Part shown: positions 15,796-23,120 of the stretch, piece after piece
Layout of the letters: each line of letters begins with the position of its first letter
How positions within the stretch are numbered: position 1 is the first letter of the stretch
NCBI GenBank assembly: GCA_051745425.1
Contig: JBNJEB010000003.1
Location: 1 to 43,775, forward strand
Source of the DNA: Halonatronomonas sp051745425
Lineage (GTDB): Bacteria > Bacillota > Halanaerobiia > Halanaerobiales > Halarsenatibacteraceae
Length of the DNA stretch: 43,775 bases
Reading direction: 5' to 3'
Notes under the pieces: model-generated
The model's input: only the letters and a program-made list of their open reading frames with translations
Databases searched by the model: none
What the model was told of the DNA's origin: nothing
Translations under genes and position numbers: made by a program

Positions 15796-16914
15796 TTAAG
15801 GACATACAATTAACTGCCTGTACCAGAGACAGTCAGCGCAGGTTGGCTGATTGCCCCAGCAATCAAGGGAGTTATCTTCAACCATTGAACAGCCATCAAC
15901 ATATTTACAATCAGTACAGGATGGAAAGTCATCCTGTTTGACTCTGGAGCGGAATCTGATATAATCATCCTGCTGCCAGATATCCTTTAACTGCTTTTCA
16001 TTAACATTGCCATAATTAAAAGATTTATTCTCCCGACAGCGGCCGTAAATATAAACCTGATAATTGTGAAGTAAAGGATAACAGGGAACGACTTCTCCCT
16101 TCCAGTTGATTGAGGCCGACCTATTTTCAATGAAATTACACTTTCTATCAGTTCTAAGTTTCATCTCTGGATAGGATGTATGGAGAGAGACATAACCGCC
16201 TAATTTAGCTTTAATCTTCTCCTCATCAGTATCATAGAGTTCTTCACCGACCATATCCTCTGTATAGGGGATTAAATTTGTTATTATAATTCCATCTAAA
16301 TTTAGTTCGCTGGCAAGCTCTATTAAATCATCTAATTGATCAATATTGCTCTTCATAGCTACAAACTCCAGCCAGATATCTAAATTACTCTTAGAGGTTC
16401 TTAAATCTGATAGATACTTAATATTACTTAAAATCTTATCAATATTAGCATTCTTCCTGATTGATTCCAGAGTCTCTTTTTTAGGGGCATCGATGGAAAA
16501 AATAACTTTATCAAAATTTATTTCAATTAACTTTTCAGCTTTCTGCTGGTCCATTAATTGTCCATTAGTAATGACCTCTGCTCTATAACCCTTTTCTTTT
16601 ACTTTAGTAGCCAACTCTATAAATCCAGGATGAGTTAAAGGTTCTCCAAAACCACCAAAATGAACTGTTTCTAATTCCAGGAGATCGTCTATTTGTTCAA
16701 AAATATTTTTAATCGTCTCATCAGTCATTATATCGATTGAATCTGACCAGGAATTCCTGATGCAGGTAATACAATCGAAGTTACATTTAGTGGTTAATTC
16801 AACATATAATTTTTTGAGATCTAACTGTTTCGGGATAATTCTTAGACTATCGCCTTCATTTATTATCACATTATTTTCCTTGAATTCATTATCTATATCA
16901 ATTGATTTTCGCAA
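15796..16914 (-). CDS. Radical SAM/SPASM protein, tungsten-cofactor AOR maturase type
   Basis: A radical-SAM enzyme with C44, C48 and C51 in CNFDCITC (numbered from the TTG at 16914), FGGFGEPLTHPGF for SAM binding, and a cysteine-rich C-terminal SPASM region (CTDCKYVDGC, then CWGNQPTCADC). Proteins of this kind next to AOR genes are annotated as tungsten-cofactor oxidoreductase maturases. Genetic context supports that here: AOR 2 follows after a riboswitch. The chemistry is not established by sequence. The start is uncertain. TTG at 16914 has no close ribosome site, whereas GAGGTGA lies about 25 bases further upstream and would best serve an in-frame ATT or ATA codon near 16932-16935. The true N-terminus may thus be six or seven residues longer. 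Confidence 0.85.
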   Translation of the reverse strand: MRKSIDIDNEFKENNVIINEGDSLRIIPKQLDLKKLYVELTTKCNFDCITCIRNSWSDSIDIMTDETIKNIFEQIDDLLELETVHFGGFGEPLTHPGFIELATKVKEKGYRAEVITNGQLMDQQKAEKLIEINFDKVIFSIDAPKKETLESIRKNANIDKILSNIKYLSDLRTSKSNLDIWLEFVAMKSNIDQLDDLIELASELNLDGIIITNLIPYTEDMVGEELYDTDEEKIKAKLGGYVSLHTSYPEMKLRTDRKCNFIENRSASINWKGEVVPCYPLLHNYQVYIYGRCRENKSFNYGNVNEKQLKDIWQQDDYIRFRSRVKQDDFPSCTDCKYVDGCSMVEDNSLDCWGNQPTCADCLWYRQLIVCP

Positions 16915-16980
16915 ATTACTGTCTAATCTTATAATAAATCACCTCAAATGTTTTTTAAAGCCTATCTATATAATTAGACA

Positions 16981-17006
16981 TTTAAAAGCAATATCCTGCT
17001 TTAAAA
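16981..17006. promoter_or_regulatory. Inverted repeat in a divergent intergenic region
   Basis: TTTAAAAGCA and TGCTTTAAAA (9 of 10 positions complementary) are separated by ATATCC between the divergent radical-SAM and aldehyde dehydrogenase genes. There is no T run in the expected place for a terminator, and no gene ends here, so a regulator site is more likely. Evidence is the symmetry alone. Confidence 0.3.
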
Positions 17007-17047
17007 GAGTAAAATATTTGTGAATATATAGCTAACAGATGAATATA

Positions 17048-17079
17048 TTGAATTGATTTGCAGGAGAAAGGGGTATAAT
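17048..17079 (+). promoter_or_regulatory. Probable promoter of the aldehyde dehydrogenase operon
   Basis: A perfect TATAAT at 17074-17079 lies 35 bases before the gene. The -35 is unclear: TTGATT at 17053-17058 gives a 15-base spacer and TTGAAT at 17048-17053 gives 20. The gene has GGGGTGA as ribosome site. Confidence 0.45.
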
Positions 17080-17113
17080 AAAGAATTATAATAAGTAATA
17101 AAGGGGTGAAATA

Positions 17114-18658
17114 ATGACTTCTAACAATTATATTATAAATAAAAGTCCACTGGATAATCAAGCCTTTGGTAAATACAAAATATCAGACAATGATGAAATT
17201 ACAACTGCTTTTTTAAAAGCCAGAGAAGCTCAAAAGATTTGGTCTAAAACCTCTTTAAAGCAGAGAGGTCAAATATTGAAAGCTTTAAGACAGGCAATAA
17301 CTGCTGATATAGATAAACTGGTAGATATGATTACTAAAGATTCTGGCAAAACTAATCTAGAAGCCTTAATGGCTGATATTTATCCCAGCCTGGAATTAAT
17401 AAAATATTACGAAAAAAGAACTGAAAAATTTTTAGCGCCTGAAAAGAGATCTACGCCCTTAACTGCCCCTGGTAATACTGCCTATGTTGAATATCAACCT
17501 TTAGGTGTTGTTACAGTAATTTCTCCCTGGAACTATCCATTTCAGCTGGCAATTAATCCTGCTATTACAGCCATAGCTGCTGGTAATGCAGTAATTTTAA
17601 AACCGTCTGAAATAACTCCAGTTGTTGGTCAGTATGTTGGTGATATAATTAATTCAATTCAGGATATTCCTGATAACCTGATACAGGTATTGCATGGTTC
17701 CGGAGAAACCGGAGCCAAAATTATTAAGGCCGGGCCTGACAAGATATTCTTTACCGGTAGTGTAGCAACAGGTAAAAAAATTATGGAAGCTGCCAGTCAA
17801 CAATTAATACCTGTTGAGCTTGAGTTAGGTGGCAAAGATCCAATGATTGTCTTTGATGATGCAAATTTAATCAGGGCAGCCAGAGCTGCTGTATATGGTG
17901 GTTTTGCTAATACTGGCCAGCTCTGTGTAAGTGTTGAACGGCTTTACCTTCAGGAAAAAATTGCAGAAGAATTTATAGAATTAATTAAAAAAGAAGCTAG
18001 TAAAATCAGATTTACCAGGGACCCTGCATCTGGAGATATTGGTCCATTTACTCATCCTGACCAGGAAAATAAAGTTGAGAAGCAGTTAGATAAAGCTTTA
18101 GATGATAGAGCAGAAATTTTATATGATGGTCGAACAGATAATCAACCAGGACCAATAATTATTGGAAATGTTAATCATGAAATGGAGATTGCAAGGGAAG
18201 AAACTTTTGGTCCTGTAATTCCTGTAATTAAATTTAAGGATACAAATGAGGCAATAGAACTGGCCAATGACTCTAATTATGGCTTAAACTCCAGTATCTG
18301 GACTAAAGATATTGAAAAAGCCAGAAAAGTCGCCAGTTCTTTAGAGACTGGTAACTGCATGATTAATGACCTGATCAAAAATATCGGAAATCCAGATTTA
18401 CCCTTTGGAGGAACTAAAAATAGTGGAATTGGAAGATACCATGGTCCAGAAGGTTTAAGAGCATTTACAAACCAGAAATCTATTATGATTAATAAAAGCA
18501 AGAAAAATAAAGAGGTAAACTGGTTTCCGTATAATAATGAGACCTATGACGGGTTAAAAGATTATATTGAGTTTTATTTTGGGGCAGGCTTTAAAATTGA
18601 TAAAGTACCTAATTTAATAAGATTTATGTTAAAGTTTTTTAAAGGGGGAGAAAATTAA
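17114..18658 (+). CDS. NAD(P)-dependent aldehyde dehydrogenase
   Basis: A 514-residue aldehyde dehydrogenase superfamily enzyme that oxidises an aldehyde to its acid. Catalytic Cys271 (GQLCVS) and general-base Glu237 (ELGGKD) are 34 residues apart as in the family, and the oxyanion Asn lies in SPWNYPFQ. The FTGSVATGKKI cofactor loop is present. A C-terminal tail of about 40 residues after the normal end (YIEFYFGAGFKIDKVP onward) may contact membrane or a partner. Its stop codon overlaps the next start (TAATG), so it is the first gene of a coupled three-gene operon with a methyltransferase-like protein and a CrtI/CrtN-type desaturase. In that company the likely substrate is a terpenoid or carotenoid aldehyde, as for the diaponeurosporenal dehydrogenase of staphyloxanthin synthesis; this is inference. 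Confidence 0.9.
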   Translation: MTSNNYIINKSPLDNQAFGKYKISDNDEITTAFLKAREAQKIWSKTSLKQRGQILKALRQAITADIDKLVDMITKDSGKTNLEALMADIYPSLELIKYYEKRTEKFLAPEKRSTPLTAPGNTAYVEYQPLGVVTVISPWNYPFQLAINPAITAIAAGNAVILKPSEITPVVGQYVGDIINSIQDIPDNLIQVLHGSGETGAKIIKAGPDKIFFTGSVATGKKIMEAASQQLIPVELELGGKDPMIVFDDANLIRAARAAVYGGFANTGQLCVSVERLYLQEKIAEEFIELIKKEASKIRFTRDPASGDIGPFTHPDQENKVEKQLDKALDDRAEILYDGRTDNQPGPIIIGNVNHEMEIAREETFGPVIPVIKFKDTNEAIELANDSNYGLNSSIWTKDIEKARKVASSLETGNCMINDLIKNIGNPDLPFGGTKNSGIGRYHGPEGLRAFTNQKSIMINKSKKNKEVNWFPYNNETYDGLKDYIEFYFGAGFKIDKVPNLIRFMLKFFKGGEN

Positions 18659-19236
18659 TGGCTGAATATCTACAATTAGAGTGGAAAACGATCACTTTTG
18701 TAGTTATTACTATTCTCTGGTGGGCAGAATTTCGAATATTTCCATCTTCTAGTGGTGAAAAAAGGAGAAAAAGTAAAAGTTATAGATTTATTTTAGCTGC
18801 AATTTTAATATCAATATTATCTTCAATGATTTTGACCCTTGCTAATGTTGGAACAATTCCAGTAAATTTAATTGAAGGTGCTAAAATTTTTGGTTTAGGC
18901 TTATATTTATTTGGAATTATTCTCCGATACTGGTCATCTTGTTTACTTGGAGATTATTTCACCAGAGCAGTTGAAGTTGAAGAAGATCAGGAATTAGTAA
19001 GTAAAGGTCCCTATAGATTTATAAGACATCCCCTCTATTTAGGCCTTTTACTTTTAACTACTGCCGTTCCAGTTTTTTTAGGAAATTTTATTGCATTAAT
19101 TATTACTTTAATTCTTATGACCTGGTCTTTGAGGCACAGAATCAAGGAAGAAGAGGATAAATTGCTTCATATACTAGGAGAAAAATATCAAGAGTGGAAA
19201 GAAGATAAATATAAAATGATTCCATTTATTTATTAA
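18658..19236 (+). CDS. Isoprenylcysteine carboxyl methyltransferase (ICMT/PEMT)-like membrane protein
   Basis: A 192-residue integral membrane protein. Hydrophobic helices are visible around residues 10-25, 38-60, 73-92 and 130-155. The C-terminal half holds the ICMT/PEMT-family SAM-binding signature: GPYRFIRHPLYLG, then EEEDKLLHILGEKYQEW. Such bacterial proteins methylate carboxyl groups or lipids; they do not act on prenylated proteins in most bacteria. The start overlaps the stop of the aldehyde dehydrogenase, and a CrtI/CrtN-type enzyme follows 29 bases later. A methyl ester of the acid made by the dehydrogenase would be a coherent product. Substrate is not known from sequence. Confidence 0.8.
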   Translation: MAEYLQLEWKTITFVVITILWWAEFRIFPSSSGEKRRKSKSYRFILAAILISILSSMILTLANVGTIPVNLIEGAKIFGLGLYLFGIILRYWSSCLLGDYFTRAVEVEEDQELVSKGPYRFIRHPLYLGLLLLTTAVPVFLGNFIALIITLILMTWSLRHRIKEEEDKLLHILGEKYQEWKEDKYKMIPFIY

Positions 19237-19265
19237 TCTTAGTTTCAAAGTTAGGGGGGATTGAT

Positions 19266-20747
19266 TTGGAAAAGAAAAAGGTTATAATTATAGGTGCAGG
19301 TTTAGGTGGACTTGTTGCAGCAATTGATTTAAGCTGTAAAGGCTATAATGTTACAGTCATTGAAAAGAATAACAAGCCTGGAGGCAAAATAGACAGAATT
19401 AAATACAAAGATTTTTTTATAGAACCTGGACCCACCTGTTTACTAAATCCATCTGTTTTTAATGAGCTATTTGCTTATGCAGATGAAGATTTTAGTGATT
19501 ATGTTAGAATAAAAAAAATAAACCCTGAATGGAAAGGCTTTTTTACTGATGGCAAAAAGTTGACTTTTTTTAATGAAACTGTAGATACTAAAAACAATAA
19601 CATCTTTTTAAATCAAAAGAACCAAAATAATTTAGATCAATATTTCAAATATAGTCAAAATATATTCGAATTAGTAGAAGAAGCTTTTTTTAAAAAGGGG
19701 TTGGATAAACCCCAGGAGATTTTAAGCAATTTAGGTATATTTAAATCTTTTAGAGGTTTTGATGTTTTTTCAACTCTAAATGATAGTATCGTTAGGTTTT
19801 TGGGAAATCACTATCTACAGGAGTTAATGAAATTCTTTTCTAATTATGCAGGTTCTTCTCCCTACAGAGCCCCGGCGGCCTTCAGCATTTATTCTTATTT
19901 ACAATATAAAAACGGGCTCTGGTATCCAAAGGGAGGTTTTTATGCTATTATAATTGCGTTATTTCAAGTTGCCAAAAAATTAAAAGTAGATTTTAAATTT
20001 AACCAAAAAGTCAACAGTTTAGAGATTGAAGATAATAAAATTAGATCTGTTTTAACTACTGAAGGTGATAAATATACCGGTGACTATGTAATTTCAAATA
20101 TAGAAGTAATCCCTTTTTATCAACAAATAGCAGATGAAAATGACGATTTTATGAGTAGTTTTTCCAGATTTGAACCTTCAGCTTCAGCTTTTATTGTTTT
20201 CCTTATAATAAAAGGGGATTATGCAAATTTAAAAAAACATAATATATTTTTTACCAATGACAGTAAAGAATTTTATAAATCTATATTTGAAAATTATACT
20301 TTACCAGATGATCCTTCCATTCATCTAACTAAGACTGAAAGTATAATTAATAATAAATATTCAAAAGATTATTCAACTTTAAAGATTACTGTTCAGGTCC
20401 CTTATATACAAAGAGATAAGATTTCCAGTCCTGAAGAATTTACTAAGTTAAAAGAAAAAATACTTGATAAATTGGAAAATATGGGGCTTAGTAATTTAAA
20501 AAATAGAATAGTATTCCAAAAAACAATTAGCCCCTCAGATATAGCCAATAAATACATGGCAAACCGAGGAGCTATTTATGGTGTTGTTGGAGATAAGGAT
20601 AAAAATCAGGGAACCAGCATATCTAAGGCAAGTGAAAAATACAAAAACCTTTATTTTGTTGGAGGTTCAGTAAATCCAGGTTCAAGCATACCTATGGTTG
20701 TAACTGGTGCCAGACTTGTCTGTAATAAATTATATTCAAACCAATAA
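19266..20747 (+). CDS. Phytoene desaturase-family FAD oxidoreductase (CrtI/CrtN/CrtP-like)
   Basis: A 493-residue flavoprotein of the carotenoid desaturase/oxygenase family. The N-terminal dinucleotide fold is clear (IIGAGLGGLVAAIDL, then VIEKNNKPGGK), and the C-terminal FAD motif (LYFVGGSVNPGSSIPMVV) is typical of CrtI/CrtN/CrtP. The middle has the family's EPGPTCLLNP and YPKGGFYAI. Translation starts at TTG (19266) after AGGGGGGA. With the preceding dehydrogenase and methyltransferase-like genes, a desaturase or terminal-methyl oxidase of a C30 carotenoid is plausible. No phytoene or dehydrosqualene synthase (CrtB/CrtM) is in the window, so the pathway is incomplete here. An unrelated polyprenyl or lipid oxidation is the alternative. 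Its stop lies 2 bases from the convergent peroxiredoxin stop. Confidence 0.82.
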   Translation: MEKKKVIIIGAGLGGLVAAIDLSCKGYNVTVIEKNNKPGGKIDRIKYKDFFIEPGPTCLLNPSVFNELFAYADEDFSDYVRIKKINPEWKGFFTDGKKLTFFNETVDTKNNNIFLNQKNQNNLDQYFKYSQNIFELVEEAFFKKGLDKPQEILSNLGIFKSFRGFDVFSTLNDSIVRFLGNHYLQELMKFFSNYAGSSPYRAPAAFSIYSYLQYKNGLWYPKGGFYAIIIALFQVAKKLKVDFKFNQKVNSLEIEDNKIRSVLTTEGDKYTGDYVISNIEVIPFYQQIADENDDFMSSFSRFEPSASAFIVFLIIKGDYANLKKHNIFFTNDSKEFYKSIFENYTLPDDPSIHLTKTESIINNKYSKDYSTLKITVQVPYIQRDKISSPEEFTKLKEKILDKLENMGLSNLKNRIVFQKTISPSDIANKYMANRGAIYGVVGDKDKNQGTSISKASEKYKNLYFVGGSVNPGSSIPMVVTGARLVCNKLYSNQ

Positions 20748-20749
20748 AT

Positions 20750-21193
20750 TTAATATTGCTTTAAAAATTCTAGAACTTCTTTACCATGTTGACCGGGATT
20801 TTTAACTTTCTCATATTTTTTAATTAAAGTACCTTCTTCATCAAAGATAAAGGTTGATCTTTTGATAATCCCGATTAAGTTTAAGACTCCAAATTTTTCA
20901 CATAAGTCTCCCTCAGTATCTGCTAACAGTGGAAAAGTTAAATTATTTTTTTTAGCAAATTTCTTTTGAGCTTTAATACTATCTTTGCTCGCACCAACTA
21001 TATTTACATCAAGCTCTTCCAGAGCTTTCTGGCTATCTCTAAATGAGATAGCTTCATTGGTTCAGCCAGGTGTATTAGCCTTAGGATAAAAATATAAAAC
21101 TAATTTTGAGCCTTTGAAATCTTCAGCTGTATAAGTCTTATCATCCTGAGCTGGTAAAGAAAAATCAGGCAATTTACTATTTAAATCTAACAT
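20750..21193 (-). CDS. Selenocysteine-containing peroxiredoxin, BCP/PrxQ type (in-frame TGA)
   Basis: I translated this 147-residue protein by hand, because an in-frame TGA at codon 44 (21064-21062) splits the reading frame. The frame on both sides is a complete BCP/PrxQ peroxiredoxin: LPDFSLPAQDDKTYT at the N-terminus, then YFYPKANTPG, then the TGA, then TNEAISFRD. In this family the residue after NTPG is the peroxidatic cysteine (NTPGCT), so the TGA sits exactly on the catalytic site and should encode selenocysteine. The cysteine five residues later, resolving in many PrxQ, is absent (Ile). The only other Cys is in GDLCEKFGV. Downstream are GIIKRSTFIFDEEG and a normal C-terminus. The start ATG has AAAGGGTGA. 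A perfect hairpin follows the TGA. It reduces hydroperoxides, presumably with thioredoxin. A nonsense mutation is the less likely alternative. Confidence 0.88.
21032..21052 (-). promoter_or_regulatory. Candidate bacterial SECIS hairpin
   Basis: Nine bases after the TGA, GCTATCTC (21052-21045) pairs perfectly with GAGATAGC (21039-21032) across the 5-base loop ATTTA. Bacterial SECIS elements lie within the coding region just after the UGA, about this distance. The loop lacks the guanine often found in its first two positions, so SelB recognition is not assured. Confidence 0.6.
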
Positions 21194-21270
21194 TTACAAT
21201 CACCCTTTCCTGTATAGATTAATTATTATATTCTCTATTTTCAATGGAATTCCTGCATTTAGTCTCTTTA

Positions 21271-23109
21271 TTATGAAGTAATTCTTTGTTTTCCTGGCTC
21301 TCTTCTATTATAAAATTGATTTTGATAGAGATCATAGTAATACCCCTTTCTCTCAATTAATTGATAATGTTTGCCTGATTCTATAATTTTCCCATTCTTC
21401 AAAACAATAATTACATCTGCATTTTTAATTGTTGAAAGTCTATGAGCAATAATAAAGCTTGTGCGATTTTTTAATACATTATTTATTGTCTTTTGAATAA
21501 TAAGCTCCATCTCAGTATCTATCGAAGAAGTTGCCTCATCTAAAATAAATATTGCTGGATTGGAAATGATTGCTCTTGCAAATGAAATCAATTGTTTTTC
21601 ACCTGTAGATAATAAATCTCCTCCTTCACCCACTTCAGTATCAAAGCCATCTGGTAATTGATTGATGAATTTGGTTGCCTGTACTAGATCAGCAGCTTCT
21701 TTAATTTCTAGATCTGTCGCTTCTTCAAAACCATACTTTATATTTTCTTTAATAGTGCCACTAAATAAATGTGGGTCCTGTAAAACATAACCAATATTAG
21801 ATTGAAGCCAGCTCTGAGAGAAATTTCTGTACTCAGTGTCATCTATTTTTATCTCTCCATTTACTGGTTCATAAAAACGACACAAAAGGTTAACTACTGT
21901 ACTTTTACCTGAACCTGTCTCACCAACCAGAGCAATTTTTTGCCCGGCAGATACTTTTAAATTAAACTTGTTTAGTATTTCTTCATTATTATTATATTTA
22001 AAGTCTACATCTTTAAATTCAATATCACCTTTAATTTTTGGCCAGTTCTCTTTTGTCGGTTGTAAAATTGTACCATATTTTTTTACAACTTCTTCCCTAT
22101 CGATTATAGCCGGATCTGTATTAATTAAGGAAATTATTCTTTCAGCTGCAGCCTGAGCCGATTGAAGTTCAGCAAACACCCTGGCCAATTCCCTAACAGG
22201 CTCAAAAAACTGAACCGTATAGCTTATAAATGCTACAAGGGTACCATAAGTTATTGCTCCCTGAATAACAGCATTACCTCCCTGCCAGAGAGCAAGTCCT
22301 GTGCCTATACTGCTAAGAATCAATACCGAAGGAAGAAATAACGATGAATAAATTGCTGCTCGAATTGATGATCTTGCCATTTTGAATGTCAGATCTGAAA
22401 ACTCTTCACAGTTCTTATCTTCTATAACCAGGGTTTTACTTGTTTTAGCTCCTGAAATACCTTCATTAAATGCTCCTGTAATTCTCGAATTTATTTTTCT
22501 TACCAGTCTAAATTCATGAAGAATTTTCTTCTGAAAATAAATACTTATTATCAATAAAAAAGGCAAAACCACTAATGTTATTAATGCCAGTCTAATATTG
22601 AGACTTAGCATTATAAATACTATTGAAAACATCATAGCAAATCCCCAGACAAAATCAACTATTCCCCAGGAGATTATGCTTGACAATTTCTGAACATCTG
22701 AAGTTAACCTTGCTATCAACCAGCCTACAGGTTTTTGGTCATAAAATGATAATGACAATTCCTGTAAACTAGCAAAAGCTTTTTCTCTAATTGAGGCAGC
22801 CATCTCTGTTTCAAGCTTACCTGCAAAATATATTAATCCAAAAATATTAATTCCCTGGACTATTATAACAATCAAATAAATCAGGCTAAAGCCATATAAT
22901 CCATTTAAGTCCTCTGTAACTATATAGTTATCAATTGCATATCTGGTCAGTAATGGTAATATAGCGTCAATCCCTGCTACTAAAAGCATAACAGCAGATA
23001 ATGCCATTATTAGTTTTTTATAAGGCAGACTATATAACATTATTTCCTTCCAGAGTTTTATATTCAAATTATTTTTAAAATATCTTTCTCTATTTATCAA
23101 TGTCACCAC
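21271..23109 (-). CDS. Heterodimeric ABC exporter, consensus-site half (YheH-like)
   Basis: A 612-residue ABC half-transporter: six membrane helices in residues about 25-320, then a nucleotide-binding domain with Walker A GETGSGKST, signature LLSTGEKQL (departing from LSGGQ), Walker B IFILDEATSS with the catalytic Glu, and the switch His in IIAHRLS. The partner encoded immediately upstream has Asp in place of that Glu. One good and one degenerate ATP site is the mark of heterodimeric exporters such as YheI/YheH, LmrCD and TM287/288. Substrate is unknown; multidrug, lipid or peptide are all possible. The start may be the GTG at 23109 or the TTG at 23100, which is better spaced from GGAG. Confidence 0.9.
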   Translation of the reverse strand: MVTLINRERYFKNNLNIKLWKEIMLYSLPYKKLIMALSAVMLLVAGIDAILPLLTRYAIDNYIVTEDLNGLYGFSLIYLIVIIVQGINIFGLIYFAGKLETEMAASIREKAFASLQELSLSFYDQKPVGWLIARLTSDVQKLSSIISWGIVDFVWGFAMMFSIVFIMLSLNIRLALITLVVLPFLLIISIYFQKKILHEFRLVRKINSRITGAFNEGISGAKTSKTLVIEDKNCEEFSDLTFKMARSSIRAAIYSSLFLPSVLILSSIGTGLALWQGGNAVIQGAITYGTLVAFISYTVQFFEPVRELARVFAELQSAQAAAERIISLINTDPAIIDREEVVKKYGTILQPTKENWPKIKGDIEFKDVDFKYNNNEEILNKFNLKVSAGQKIALVGETGSGKSTVVNLLCRFYEPVNGEIKIDDTEYRNFSQSWLQSNIGYVLQDPHLFSGTIKENIKYGFEEATDLEIKEAADLVQATKFINQLPDGFDTEVGEGGDLLSTGEKQLISFARAIISNPAIFILDEATSSIDTEMELIIQKTINNVLKNRTSFIIAHRLSTIKNADVIIVLKNGKIIESGKHYQLIERKGYYYDLYQNQFYNRREPGKQRITS

Positions 23110-23120
23110 TCCAATACTTA

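Noticed and set aside
20750..21193. Peroxiredoxin as an ordinary pseudogene or sequencing error
   Set aside because: Only one stop is present and it is TGA at the catalytic Cys codon, with no frameshift elsewhere and a good ribosome site. Recoding explains this better, although genome-wide Sec machinery is unverified.
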